DNA of 64,000 bases from Chryseobacterium carnipullorum. Its GTDB lineage: Bacteria > Bacteroidota > Bacteroidia > Flavobacteriales > Weeksellaceae. Below are positions 53,699 to 62,598 of the stretch, in pieces. Under the pieces are notes generated by a model. The model was not told the origin of the DNA and did not search any database. It saw nothing but the letters and a program-made list of their open reading frames with translations. A program made the translations under genes and the position numbers. The DNA lies in the NCBI RefSeq assembly GCF_900142785.1, contig NZ_FRCD01000007.1, positions 124,001-188,000 of the forward strand. Reading direction: 5' to 3'. Numbering within the stretch: position 1 is the stretch's first letter; each line of letters begins with the position of its first letter.

Positions 53699-54895
53699 TC
53701 AATTTTCGTACATAATATATTTGCTGCGGATCTTCTCAAATTTCTCCAGATCCCCTTTCCAGGAATCTTTGATTTCCTGAGCTGATTTTCCGGCGATGAT
53801 TTGTTTTCTGAATTCATCAGTTCCCGCCAGCTTATCAAAAAATAAATTATCAAGGAAGAAGCTTTGCTGTGGGTTTTTGTAGCTTTTATATGACTTGATC
53901 AGCCATTCAAGATTAAGTTCGTTTAAATTTTTTGAATATGATGAAAGGTCTTCACCGTAACACAATTTCCCGTTTAAGAAAGGATCTTTAGCTCCAAAAT
54001 TGGGTTTAGGTGTAAATTGATAAGGTAATTCCTGCGTCCATGGAGATCCGTAAATCTGAAACGGCAAACTTGTTCCTCTCCCTACAGAAACCTGAGTTCC
54101 TTCAAAAAAGCACAAGCTTGGATATAAATTGATTGATTGATCATTGGGCAGATTTGGGGAAGGTTTGTCTAAAATCGGATAACGCTGTTTTTTGTGGTAA
54201 TTTTTCATTGGAATCAGCGTATATTTTGCCTGAACTCCTTTTTTAAGCCATTTTTCACCATTAACCATTTTCCCATACTCACCTATCGTTAATCCGTAAA
54301 CCACAGGAACTTCATGCATTCCTACAAAACTTGACCACTTTTTGTTTAAAACAGGTCCGTCTGTATATCCGTCATGAGGATTAGGACGGTCCAGCACCAT
54401 GATCTCTACATTATTTTCCGCTCCGGCTTCCATTAAATATGCTAAAGTTGAAATATAAGTATAGAACCGCACCCCAACATCCTGAATATCAAAAACAACA
54501 ATATCAATTCCTTTTAACTGTTCCGGTTTTGGTTTTTTATTGTTTCCGTATAAAGAAATAATTGGGATTCCAGTTTTGGTATCTACTCCGTTTTTCACTT
54601 TTTCTCCGGCATCTGCATCTCCTCTGAAGCCGTGTTCAGGTGCGAAAATCGTTTTTATCTTGATATTATTTTTAACTAAAAAATCGACCACATACGTTTT
54701 ATCACTCATCAGCCCGGTCTGGTTCGTTACCACACCAATCGTTTTATTTTTTAACAGAGGCAGATAAAGTTCAGACTGGTCCGCACCGGTCTTGAAATCC
54801 GGTTGAATAAGTGCCTGAGAATAATATTGATCGAATACACCTAAAAAAATTAGGCAAATAAGAAGTAAATTTTTAATTTTGAAATCTAAATTCAT
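53699..54895 (-). CDS. namZ: Exo-beta-N-acetylmuramidase NamZ (DUF1343)
   Basis: 398 residues with a signal peptide (MNLDFKIKNLLLICLIFLGVF, cleavage near YS/Q). The DUF1343 pattern is clear: GVVTNQTGLM, IFAPEHGFRGDADAGEKV (about 85-102), IVVFDIQDVGVRFYTYISTL (about 130-149), LDRPNPHDG, SVGRGTSLPFQIYGSPW. DUF1343 was identified as NamZ, which releases MurNAc from the non-reducing end of peptidoglycan fragments. It would act in periplasmic cell-wall recycling. The start lies 4 bp from the start of the divergent permease gene. Confidence 0.88.
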   Translation of the reverse strand: MNLDFKIKNLLLICLIFLGVFDQYYSQALIQPDFKTGADQSELYLPLLKNKTIGVVTNQTGLMSDKTYVVDFLVKNNIKIKTIFAPEHGFRGDADAGEKVKNGVDTKTGIPIISLYGNNKKPKPEQLKGIDIVVFDIQDVGVRFYTYISTLAYLMEAGAENNVEIMVLDRPNPHDGYTDGPVLNKKWSSFVGMHEVPVVYGLTIGEYGKMVNGEKWLKKGVQAKYTLIPMKNYHKKQRYPILDKPSPNLPNDQSINLYPSLCFFEGTQVSVGRGTSLPFQIYGSPWTQELPYQFTPKPNFGAKDPFLNGKLCYGEDLSSYSKNLNELNLEWLIKSYKSYKNPQQSFFLDNLFFDKLAGTDEFRKQIIAGKSAQEIKDSWKGDLEKFEKIRSKYIMYEN

Positions 54896-54899
54896 AAGC

Positions 54900-56129
54900 T
54901 TGAAATTTCCTTTATATTTCTCTAGAAAAATAGCGTTTTCCAAAGATAACAAAAATAACCTTTCAAGAGTTATCATCTTCATCGGCAGACTTTCTGTCGC
55001 TCTCGGGATCATTGTTTCTTTGATTACTGTATCTACGGGCTTCGGTTCAAAGAAAGCCATCAAAGAGAGACTGGCAGATTTCAGCGGACACATTACCGTA
55101 CGGTCTACAAGGTCCAATTCCTCATACAATACTTCTGTCCTTGACAATCAGGGATTGAATATTCAGAAGATTAAAGAACTTCCTGATGTGGAAAGTGTTC
55201 AGAAATACGCTACGGTAACAGGAATTATGCGTAATGAACACAATTTTTCAGGGATTATATTTAAAGGAATCGGAAAGGATTTTGACAGTTTGAGATTCAA
55301 AAAATTTCTTGTAGCCGGAACGACTCCAAAAGTTACAGAGAAAGGCTTTAACAATGATGTGACAATCTCACAGAAGATCGCTAATGATCTCCATCTTAAA
55401 GTGAATGACAGCATTGTTACCGTATTTTCAAAAGCAGATCAGAAACCGATATACCGTAAATTCAGAATTATAGGAATTTATAAGACGGATATTAAAATGA
55501 TTGATGAACAATTCGTGATCGGCGGCATCAATCATGTAAGAAAAATTCAGGAAATGAAGCCTGATGAAATAGGCGGTATTGATATTTTTCTGAAAAACGT
55601 GAATGACATCGACAAAGATTTTCCGGAAATTGAGAAACTGATCGGTTACAAGAATTATGCTGAAAAAGCGACGGAAAAGTTCCCGCAGATCAATGACTGG
55701 ATCAGTATTTTTGACACGAATATTGCATTGATCATCATTATTATGCTGGTTGTTGTAGTCATCAATATTATTATGGTGCTTCTTATCCTGATCATCGAAA
55801 GAACCAATTCTATCGGCCTTTTAAAAACGCTGGGAGCAAGCAATTCACAGATAAGGGCTACTTTCATCAATTATACCCTGATCATCATGATTCCGGGACT
55901 TTTGTATGGAAATGCAATTGGTCTGGGTCTGATTTTGCTCCAGAAATTTTTTGGCATTATTAAACTTAATCCAGAAAACTATTATGTAAGCACAGTTCCT
56001 GTAGATCTAAATCCGATTGCCATCATCTCTATTTCAGTAGGAATTCTTATTATTTCAGGATTGGCTCTGATTATTCCTAGCTACCTGATCAGCAAGATAT
56101 CTCCGGTGAAAGCGATTAAGTATAACTAG
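54900..56129 (+). CDS. FtsX/LolE-type ABC transporter permease
   Basis: A 409-residue protein with the MacB/LolCE layout: N-terminal helix (about 25-50), a large periplasmic domain (50-265) and three C-terminal helices (about 275-300, 325-350, 370-395). IERTNSIGLLKTLGASNSQIRATF (about 300-323) is the coupling-helix motif of the FtsX family. I choose TTG 54900 (reading MKFPLYFSRKIAFSKDNKNN), since the earlier TTG at 54879 lies within a TAATTTTG element. It may be part of a lipoprotein-release exporter; the ATPase is not adjacent. Confidence 0.82.
   Translation: MKFPLYFSRKIAFSKDNKNNLSRVIIFIGRLSVALGIIVSLITVSTGFGSKKAIKERLADFSGHITVRSTRSNSSYNTSVLDNQGLNIQKIKELPDVESVQKYATVTGIMRNEHNFSGIIFKGIGKDFDSLRFKKFLVAGTTPKVTEKGFNNDVTISQKIANDLHLKVNDSIVTVFSKADQKPIYRKFRIIGIYKTDIKMIDEQFVIGGINHVRKIQEMKPDEIGGIDIFLKNVNDIDKDFPEIEKLIGYKNYAEKATEKFPQINDWISIFDTNIALIIIIMLVVVVINIIMVLLILIIERTNSIGLLKTLGASNSQIRATFINYTLIIMIPGLLYGNAIGLGLILLQKFFGIIKLNPENYYVSTVPVDLNPIAIISISVGILIISGLALIIPSYLISKISPVKAIKYN
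54941..54948 (-). promoter_or_regulatory. -7 element for namZ inside the permease gene
   Basis: TATCTTTG on the minus strand, 46 bp before the namZ ATG. Its counterpart for the permease, TAATTTTG, is on the plus strand at 54874-54881 inside namZ. Confidence 0.4.
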
Positions 56130-56339
56130 AAGAAATGTGAAGGGTCAATTGTCAATGACATAAACAGTGATCAATTCTATTTTAGTTTAAAAAATTCATT
56201 ATTCACTTTGAAAAATCAATAACGAACCGCAGACAATAAATCCATTTCTACGTCTGTAATTAAAAATTCATCAGTACCCATTCACCATTCGCATTTATAA
56301 ATCATAATCTTTAAATTACGCCGCTAATTTTTAAAGCAT

Positions 56340-56347
56340 TATCTTTG
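56340..56347 (+). promoter_or_regulatory. -7 element of the cysteine synthase gene
   Basis: TATCTTTG lies 19 bp before ATG 56367. The spacer before it (56130-56339) begins with GTCAATT-GTCAATG heptamers (56144-56157) and is otherwise featureless. Confidence 0.45.
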
Positions 56348-56366
56348 CACCGCTTATAAACCATTT

Positions 56367-57350
56367 ATGAAATACGCAAAAAATATTCTTGAAACGATAG
56401 GGAATACGCCTCTTGTAAAACTTAATAAAGTATTAGGAGAAGACTTTCCTGCCTTAGTTTTAGCAAAAGTAGAGACATTCAATCCGGGAAATTCTGTAAA
56501 AGACAGAATGGCTCTTAAAATGATAGAAGATGCCGAAAAAGACGGCAGATTAAAACCTGGAGGGACCATTATTGAAGGAACTTCGGGAAATACAGGAATG
56601 GGGCTGGCTCTTGCTGCCATCATCAAAGGATACAAATGTATTTTTGTAACCAATTCCAAACAATCTAAAGAGAAATGTGATATCCTTCGTGCTGTGGGAG
56701 CAGAAGTTATTGTATGCCCTACCGATGTGAAGCCTACAGATCCGCGTTCTTATTATTCAGTTTCCAAGAGACTGGCTAAGGAAACAGAAAACGGATGGTA
56801 CGTAAACCAATATGACAACCTATCCAACAGAACGGCTCATTACGAGTCTACCGCTCCCGAAATCTGGGAACAGACAGACGGAAAGCTGACGCATTTTGTG
56901 GCTGGTGCAGGAACAGGAGGTACGGTTACAGGTTGTGGAACATTCTTCAAGGAGAAAAATCCAGCTATTAAAGTAATCGGTGTAGATACGTACGGTTCTA
57001 TTTTGAAGGAATTCCACGAGACAGGAGAACTTCATTACGATCATGCCTATACTTACATTACGGAGGGAATCGGGGAAGACATTATTCCTGAGAACTATGA
57101 CATGTCAGTAATCGATCATTTTGAAAAGGTGACTGATAAAGATGGTGCTGTTTACGCAAGAAAACTGGCTAAAGAAGAAGGAATTTTCTGTGGATACTCT
57201 GCAGGAAGTGCAATTGCTTCTCTGATCCAGATGAAAGACCAGTTCACAAAAGATGATGTGATTGTGGTTCTTCTTCACGACCATGGTTCAAGATATGTAG
57301 GAAAAATCTACAATGACGAGTGGATGAAAGAAATGGGTTGGTTAGATTAA
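56367..57350 (+). CDS. PLP-dependent cysteine synthase / cystathionine beta-synthase
   Basis: A 327-residue fold-type II PLP enzyme. The PLP lysine is K45 (NPGNSVKDRMALKM); the phosphate loop is GTSGNTGMG (71-79). The substrate loop FVAGAGTGGTVTGCGTFFKE is at about 178-197. LKPGGTIIEGTSGNTGMGLALAA and the later EGIFCGYSAGSA fit the CBS-like branch better than classical CysK, and no CBS-pair regulatory domain follows. It makes cysteine or cystathionine; which one cannot be decided here. Confidence 0.85.
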   Translation: MKYAKNILETIGNTPLVKLNKVLGEDFPALVLAKVETFNPGNSVKDRMALKMIEDAEKDGRLKPGGTIIEGTSGNTGMGLALAAIIKGYKCIFVTNSKQSKEKCDILRAVGAEVIVCPTDVKPTDPRSYYSVSKRLAKETENGWYVNQYDNLSNRTAHYESTAPEIWEQTDGKLTHFVAGAGTGGTVTGCGTFFKEKNPAIKVIGVDTYGSILKEFHETGELHYDHAYTYITEGIGEDIIPENYDMSVIDHFEKVTDKDGAVYARKLAKEEGIFCGYSAGSAIASLIQMKDQFTKDDVIVVLLHDHGSRYVGKIYNDEWMKEMGWLD

Positions 57351-57386
57351 TCAAACAGAGAAGGTCAAAAGCCTTTTTACATAAAT

Positions 57387-57415
57387 AAAAAATCAGAGCG
57401 TTGCTCTGATTTTTT
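57387..57415. terminator. Bidirectional terminator
   Basis: A perfect 13-bp stem (57387-57399 with 57403-57415, loop GTT) carries A and T tracts. It lies between convergent genes and touches the stop of the minus-strand gene. Confidence 0.85.
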
Positions 57416-57941
57416 ATTGCTTAATATTTTTCTTTATTGCTTGCTTCAGAATTTCGTAATCTGCTTTACTCATTGATTTTTTGGGGAACATATAATTGAA
57501 TTTCCCTTCTAAAGAAATAAATTCATCATTGACCTCAAAGTCCTTAAAATCTTCCCACTTACTCAGCTCTTCCTGATGATTAAGATTAACATTAAAAATT
57601 TCACTGTTAAATCTGATCTCATAGATCTCAGCATCTTCCAGTGACTTTAAATACCTGTTCACCTCTTTTTTCCATCGCGAAACCTTGTTGATGCTTAAAG
57701 AAAGATACACGGTACAAAGCAAAAACAGAAAGCTGACGAAATATAGAATTCCAAACTTTTCTTTACTTAAATCATCTTTGAAAAAGAATAAAATCAACAG
57801 AATTAATCCTACAACGGCAGTAGTAACGGTTTTGCCTTTGGTCGTCTGTGAAAAAAAAAGGCTTCCCTGATTACCACTGAAATAAATTTCTTCAAAATCT
57901 TTTCTGCTTACATTTAATTTGATGACTTTATCTCCATTCAT
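57414..57941 (-). CDS. YcxB-like membrane protein
   Basis: 175 residues. Two adjacent helices (about 40-57 and 64-82) are followed by a soluble C-terminal domain (EIRFNSEIFNVNLNHQEELSKWEDFKDFEVNDEFISL ... PKKSMSKADYEILKQ), the usual layout of YcxB-like proteins. Function unknown. Confidence 0.65.
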   Translation of the reverse strand: MNGDKVIKLNVSRKDFEEIYFSGNQGSLFFSQTTKGKTVTTAVVGLILLILFFFKDDLSKEKFGILYFVSFLFLLCTVYLSLSINKVSRWKKEVNRYLKSLEDAEIYEIRFNSEIFNVNLNHQEELSKWEDFKDFEVNDEFISLEGKFNYMFPKKSMSKADYEILKQAIKKNIKQ

Positions 57942-57985
57942 TTTTTAGAATTATTTAGTTTGTTTTTAAAGGTTACAAAACTAAA

Positions 57986-58288
57986 TCAAATATCTTCATA
58001 TTGATCACTTATTGCAGAAAGTTTATTCATCAGATCACGATTTCTCCGTTTTAAGTCTTCCATTTTCTGAAGCATATCATTGATGACTTCTAAACCGGGA
58101 AGATTGATTTCCAGATCGTAATGCCAATTGGTGAATCTTTCAAAAACAGGCAGATCTTCGTACAATAAATAATGAATTTCATTCTCAGTTTCCACATTCA
58201 GTAAACCTCCATCTACCAGTTCATCAAAAAAAGTAATCTCTATATTGTAAATTTTTACGAGTTCTTCTCGCGATATTCTTTCACTCAT
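57986..58288 (-). CDS. cbpM: Chaperone modulator CbpM
   Basis: A 100-residue MerR-like single-domain protein: SREELVKIYNIEITFFDELVDGGLLN forms the helical N-terminal part, and a coiled coil occupies about 65-100 (INDMLQKMEDLKRRNRDLMNKL). CbpM binds the J domain of CbpA and blocks it. The gene starts 3 bp after the cbpA stop, as in the standard cbpA-cbpM operon. Confidence 0.88.
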   Translation of the reverse strand: MSERISREELVKIYNIEITFFDELVDGGLLNVETENEIHYLLYEDLPVFERFTNWHYDLEINLPGLEVINDMLQKMEDLKRRNRDLMNKLSAISDQYEDI

Positions 58289-58291
58289 GGC

Positions 58292-59212
58292 TTAGGAATT
58301 TTTAAGTTGTTCAAAAAGTTCTTTCTGCTTGTCTGTAAGATCTGTAGGTAATTTCACTTCATAAGTCACAAAAAGATCCCCGGACTGTCCTTCTTTTTTA
58401 TACACCGGAAAGCCTTTTCCCTTTAGTCTGACTGTTGTTCCGTTCTGGGTTTCTGGTTTTACTTTAAGATTCACACTTCCATCAAGTGTATTTACTTTTA
58501 CATCTCCCCCTAAAAGAGCCGTATAGAGGTCAATTGAAACTTTGGTTTTAAGATCATCACCTATTCTTTCAAAATCGGGATCAACCGGAATATTGAATGT
58601 GATGTACAGATCTCCGTTTGGTCCACCGTTAAAACCAGGACTTCCGTGTCCTTTCAGTTTGATCTGCTGCCCGTCATATACCCCGGCAGGAATAGTAATT
58701 CTCACTTTCTTACCATTGATTTCAAAAGTCTGCGGATGGGTTTGTGCAGCATCCTTTAAGTTTAAATTCAATTCCGCATGGACATCCTGGCCTTTGAACT
58801 TTCCTGAAGAACTTCCTCGTGAATTTTTACTAAAACCTCCACTTCCTCCTGCACCACCAAACATACTTTGAAAAAAATCAGAAAAATCTTCCCCTTCCCC
58901 GAAGTCTGCACCGGAAAACCCACCACCACCGTAATTCTGTTGCTGGTATTGCCTTTGTTGCTGTTGGGCTTTTTCGTATTCTTCACCATGTTTCCAGTTT
59001 TCTCCGTATTTGTCATACTTCGCCCGGTTTTCAGGATTACTGAGCACTTCATTGGCTTCATTCAGCTCTTTGAATTTTCTCTCTGCTTCTTTGTCGTCGG
59101 GATTGAGATCAGGATGCAGTTTTCTGGCCTGTTTTCGGTAGGCTTTTTTGATGTCATCCTGTTTTGCGCTTTTATCTACGCCTAAAATTTTATAGTAATC
59201 TATATAAGCCAT
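58292..59212 (-). CDS. cbpA: DnaJ-type co-chaperone CbpA
   Basis: 306 residues. The J domain is at 1-70 with HPD at 33-35, followed by a Q/G-rich linker (about 80-140) and two C-terminal DnaJ beta domains (about 145-300; [35 protein letters not shown]). There is no zinc-finger domain, which marks it as CbpA, not DnaJ. It stimulates DnaK. A minus-strand TAAATTTG element at 59229-59236 gives a very short leader. Confidence 0.92.
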   Translation of the reverse strand: MAYIDYYKILGVDKSAKQDDIKKAYRKQARKLHPDLNPDDKEAERKFKELNEANEVLSNPENRAKYDKYGENWKHGEEYEKAQQQQRQYQQQNYGGGGFSGADFGEGEDFSDFFQSMFGGAGGSGGFSKNSRGSSSGKFKGQDVHAELNLNLKDAAQTHPQTFEINGKKVRITIPAGVYDGQQIKLKGHGSPGFNGGPNGDLYITFNIPVDPDFERIGDDLKTKVSIDLYTALLGGDVKVNTLDGSVNLKVKPETQNGTTVRLKGKGFPVYKKEGQSGDLFVTYEVKLPTDLTDKQKELFEQLKNS

Positions 59213-59228
59213 AGAATCGATATTTACT

Positions 59229-59236
59229 CAAATTTA
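59229..59236 (-). promoter_or_regulatory. -7 element of cbpA-cbpM
   Basis: TAAATTTG on the minus strand, 16 bp before the cbpA ATG. Confidence 0.4.
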
Positions 59237-59283
59237 TGAAATTTGCGCCTGAAATTTATATAAGAGAATGTTAAAAATAAGCC

Positions 59284-59291
59284 TATCTTTG
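59284..59291 (+). promoter_or_regulatory. -7 element of the dicarboxylate symporter gene
   Basis: TATCTTTG, 14 bp before ATG 59306. Confidence 0.45.
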
Positions 59292-59305
59292 ATAAAAAGC
59301 GTTGA

Positions 59306-60505
59306 ATGAAAGAGGTACTGAAAAACTACTCAGGAATTATACTTTTGCTCTTAGGAATTGCTGTAGGAAGCATTATAGGAGTAACTGCTCCCGGTATTGT
59401 AGACTATATTAAACCGTTGGGAGATATCTTCCTGAATCTTCTTTTTGTAAGTGTAGTACCATTGGTATTCTTTGCTGTATCCAATTCTATTGCTTCTCTG
59501 GAACAAGGGTCTAAATTTGGGAAAATCATTTTAGTGATGTCCTTTACTTTTCTGTTTTTCATTTTAACGGCAGCCGTTTTTACGATTTGTGCGGTGTATG
59601 TATTTCCCGTTTCAGGAGTTTCAGGCAGTTCTGAAATGATAACTGAAGCGGCCAGTGAAGATAGCTGGGGAAACAGGATTGTCAGTTTCTTTACGGTTGG
59701 AGAATTTACTCAACTTTTTTCAAGACAGAATATGCTGGCTCTTCTTATTTTCGCTTTTATGACTGGATTTGCAGCCCGTAAAGCCGGAGATAAAGGACAG
59801 CCATTCAGGGTTTTTATTGCTTCAGGATATGAGGTGATGAAGGAACTTCTTTTACTGATCATGAAACTGGCACCTATTGGTCTTGGGGCTTATTTTGCCT
59901 ATCAGGTCGCTACGCTGGGACCTCAGCTTTTTGGTTTCTATGCAAAACCATTAGGGCTTTATTACGTTGCTGGAATTGTATATTTCTTTGTCTTCTTTTC
60001 GTTATACGCTTTTATGGCAGACGGGCAAAATGGGATCAGAAGATTCTGGAAAAATGCGGTCTATCCTACCCTAACCGCCCTAAGTACCTGCAGTAGCTTT
60101 GCTACCATGCCAGCTAATCTTCAGGCAGCCTCGAAGATCGGTATTCCAAATTCAATTGCCAACCTGGTTATTCCAATTGGAACAACATTGCATAAAAACG
60201 GATCTTCCATGTCTTCCATCATCAAAATATATGTGGCTTTTCTTATCATTGGAAAAGATTTCTTTGATCCTGCCAATTTACTGCTGGCTTTAGGAATCAC
60301 AGTTTTTGTAAGTATTGTTGCGGGTGGGATTCCAAACGGTGGATATATTGGTGAAATGCTGATGATTTCGGTCTATAAATTGCCTCAGGAAGCTATCCCC
60401 GCAGTGATGATTATCGGGACACTGGTGGATCCTTTAGCTACAGTTCTGAATACTGTGGGAGATATTGTCGCAGCCATGTTTGTGAACCGGTTTGTGAAGG
60501 TATAG
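59306..60505 (+). CDS. Dicarboxylate/amino acid:cation symporter
   Basis: A 399-residue DAACS-family transporter with about eight helices and two re-entrant loops. The family blocks are PLVFFAVSNSIASLEQGSKFGKI (about 52-74), the first serine-rich loop ALSTCSSFATMPANLQAASKIGIP (about 260-283), the second motif NKNGSSM-like HKNGSSMSSII (about 297-307), and DPLATVLNTVGD (about 374-385). It imports C4-dicarboxylates or acidic amino acids with Na+ or H+. Monocistronic. Confidence 0.92.
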   Translation: MKEVLKNYSGIILLLLGIAVGSIIGVTAPGIVDYIKPLGDIFLNLLFVSVVPLVFFAVSNSIASLEQGSKFGKIILVMSFTFLFFILTAAVFTICAVYVFPVSGVSGSSEMITEAASEDSWGNRIVSFFTVGEFTQLFSRQNMLALLIFAFMTGFAARKAGDKGQPFRVFIASGYEVMKELLLLIMKLAPIGLGAYFAYQVATLGPQLFGFYAKPLGLYYVAGIVYFFVFFSLYAFMADGQNGIRRFWKNAVYPTLTALSTCSSFATMPANLQAASKIGIPNSIANLVIPIGTTLHKNGSSMSSIIKIYVAFLIIGKDFFDPANLLLALGITVFVSIVAGGIPNGGYIGEMLMISVYKLPQEAIPAVMIIGTLVDPLATVLNTVGDIVAAMFVNRFVKV

Positions 60506-60700
60506 AGAGAGGGAGAGAAAAGAATGAAGAACAGGAAACAATATCTATATATCTGAAATTAGATTTAAATTTATAGATACATATGCCTGATCTATTCAAT
60601 TTTTGAAAGTTTGAGGTATCATTATTTTTCTCATTGAGTAATCAATTGAAAATGTTTTCGATAACAGATTGTTATAAAGTTCCGTTGATGATCAATATTT

Positions 60701-61084
60701 TTACTCACTCCGTTTTACGGGTTCAAGGTTTTCATATTCTTCTTTAGTGAAGAGTCTGTATTGAACCTTGAATGTTTTACCTAACGGAGTTTCCAATGAA
60801 AATCCGCCCGGACCGAAACCATCTGTAACATCCAAAGTAAAATGGGAATATTTCCAGTATTCGAATAAATCGCGGTCTATCCAGAATTCATGACCATTAA
60901 TCGTTCCTATCATGGCGTCATTCATTCTTGGAAAGAATCCTCCTTTCTCAAAACATTGCGGCTGGGTACCTTCACAGCATCCTCCTGCCTGGTAAAACAT
61001 CAGGGCACCATATTGATCTTCCAGCTGATAAATAACGTCAAGTGCTTTTTCTGTAGCGGATAATCTTGATATCGTAGTTTCCAT
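60701..61084 (-). CDS. DUF779 protein
   Basis: 127 residues from ATG 61084 (METTISRLSATEKALDVI); the frame upstream to 61120 adds a lysine-rich leader without support. The cysteine-rich AGGCCEGTQPQCFEKGGFFP (about 34-53), with four cysteines in C-C-x5-C spacing, and the acidic middle are typical of DUF779. These genes occur next to aldehyde or alcohol dehydrogenases, as here. Their role is unknown; a metal or cofactor function is possible. Confidence 0.88.
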   Translation of the reverse strand: METTISRLSATEKALDVIYQLEDQYGALMFYQAGGCCEGTQPQCFEKGGFFPRMNDAMIGTINGHEFWIDRDLFEYWKYSHFTLDVTDGFGPGGFSLETPLGKTFKVQYRLFTKEEYENLEPVKRSE

Positions 61085-61187
61085 TTTTTTCTTTTTATAT
61101 TTAAAACTTAGACGGGCCAAGTTTGTTTCTTTTAAGGTACGAAGATTTAATTAAAACCATAAGAAATTATTTTATTTGCTTCTTTGA

Positions 61188-61224
61188 ATAAAAAGCCCGG
61201 CAAAATAATTCTACCGGGATTTTT
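61188..61224 (-). terminator. Terminator of the alcohol dehydrogenase gene
   Basis: A 10-bp stem with one mismatch (61191-61200, 61214-61223) is followed on the minus strand by a T-run. Confidence 0.7.
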
Positions 61225-61236
61225 AACTCATCATGC

Positions 61237-62271
61237 TTACATGGAGCCGGCAATATCGAGTACGATTCTGCCATCTATCTGCCCTTTCTTCATTTTATCA
61301 AAAACATCATTGATATCTTCCAGTTTTGCAGAGGTCACCGTTGCTTTCACAAGGCCTTCATTGGCGAAGTCCAGTGCTTCCTGAAGATCTTTCCTTGTAC
61401 CGACAATAGACCCTCTCACGGTTATTCTCTTTAATACAGTTTCAAAAATCGGGAGTTCAAAAGAGCCTGGTGGAAGACCATTCAATGCGATCGTTCCTTT
61501 TCTTCTCAGAACATCAATTCCCTGTTTGAAGGCAATCGGGGATACTGCTGTAATGAGCGCGCCATGCATACCACCAACTTCTTTATGCAGATATTGTCCC
61601 GGATCGGTAGTTTTTGCATTCACAACCAGATCGGCTCCCAGTTTTTTTGCTAATTCCAGTTTGTCATCTGATACATCAATGGCTGCTACATGCATTCCCA
61701 TTGCTTTTGCATATTGTACCGCTACATGCCCCAATCCGCCAATTCCTGAAATAGCTACCCATTCTCCTGGTTTCGTTTCTGTTTCTTTCAATCCTTTATA
61801 CACTGTCACTCCTGCACACAAAATAGGGGCAATTTCTAAAAAGTTGACATCCGATTTTAAATGTCCTACATATCTTGAATCTGCAATCACATATTCCGCA
61901 AAAGCCCCATCTACACTATAACCTCCATTTTTCTGAGCTTCACACAGTGTTTCCCATCCTGTAATGCAATAATCACAGCACCCGCAGGCACTATACAACC
62001 ATGGAACTCCCACTGCATCGCCTTCTTTTACATATGCTTCAGGTCCGCAGGCTACTACGATTCCTACTCCTTCATGTCCGGGAATTAAAGGCATTTTTGG
62101 TTTTGCCGGCCAATCGCCATCGATCGCATGTAAGTCTGTGTGGCAAACTCCACAGGCGATTACTTTTACCAGCACTTCATATCTTCCGGGCTCTCTTACC
62201 GGAACTTCTTCTATTTTTAGCGGTTGCCCGTAGCCCTGAACTACTGCGGCTTTCATTATTTTTGGAATCAT
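61237..62271 (-). CDS. adhP: Zinc-dependent alcohol dehydrogenase
   Basis: A 344-residue medium-chain dehydrogenase oxidising alcohols to aldehydes with NAD+. Catalytic zinc ligands are in [10 protein letters not shown] (about 40-49) and GHEGVG (about 66-71). Structural zinc cysteines are in [16 protein letters not shown] (about 95-110). The NAD site is [19 protein letters not shown] (about 173-191). Start ATG 62271 ([13 protein letters not shown]) fits relatives; the frame continues upstream but without family support. It lies between DUF779 and the aldehyde dehydrogenase on the same strand. Confidence 0.9.
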   Translation of the reverse strand: MIPKIMKAAVVQGYGQPLKIEEVPVREPGRYEVLVKVIACGVCHTDLHAIDGDWPAKPKMPLIPGHEGVGIVVACGPEAYVKEGDAVGVPWLYSACGCCDYCITGWETLCEAQKNGGYSVDGAFAEYVIADSRYVGHLKSDVNFLEIAPILCAGVTVYKGLKETETKPGEWVAISGIGGLGHVAVQYAKAMGMHVAAIDVSDDKLELAKKLGADLVVNAKTTDPGQYLHKEVGGMHGALITAVSPIAFKQGIDVLRRKGTIALNGLPPGSFELPIFETVLKRITVRGSIVGTRKDLQEALDFANEGLVKATVTSAKLEDINDVFDKMKKGQIDGRIVLDIAGSM

Positions 62272-62458
62272 ATTATTTGAGTTTAGTTTTTGGTTGATAT
62301 TGGTTGTTAAAAGTGAGTTGTCAATTGTGAATCTTAATCGTTGGTCATTCACTATTGAATTGCGGAGCAAAATTGACTTTTCACATTGAAAATTGTTTCC
62401 TTAACGATAATATAATTCCTTCTTACCCAAATATTTCAGATAAGGACATCTATTTTTC

Positions 62459-62583
62459 GCGTGAGGGATGGAAAGGGCGGCGAGGAACGAGCCGGTGCGG
62501 AATGAAATGGAGCACCGAAACGAAGTGAAGCCCTGGAAAAGCCCGACCGTTTTGCCCCGGCAGAGCGGGGCAAACGGGCACGC
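62459..62583. other. GC-rich structured element (candidate ncRNA or repeat)
   Basis: About 125 bp of GC-rich sequence in AT-rich surroundings with a nested fold. P1 is GCGTG/CACGC (62459-62463, 62579-62583). P2 is AGGGC/GCCCT (62474-62478, 62530-62534). P3 is CGGTGC/GCACCG (62493-62498, 62512-62517). A long terminal hairpin is at 62547-62559 with 62566-62577. The GCGTGAGGGAT ... GCCCGAC ... CACGCCC order recalls a spacer element common in flavobacterial genomes, possibly a structured RNA; the class could not be checked here. Confidence 0.5.
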
Positions 62584-62598
62584 CCTAATATTTAAAAA

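Noticed and set aside
53699..55147. namZ starting at 55147
   Set aside because: The extension is antisense to the permease and precedes an obvious signal peptide at 54895.
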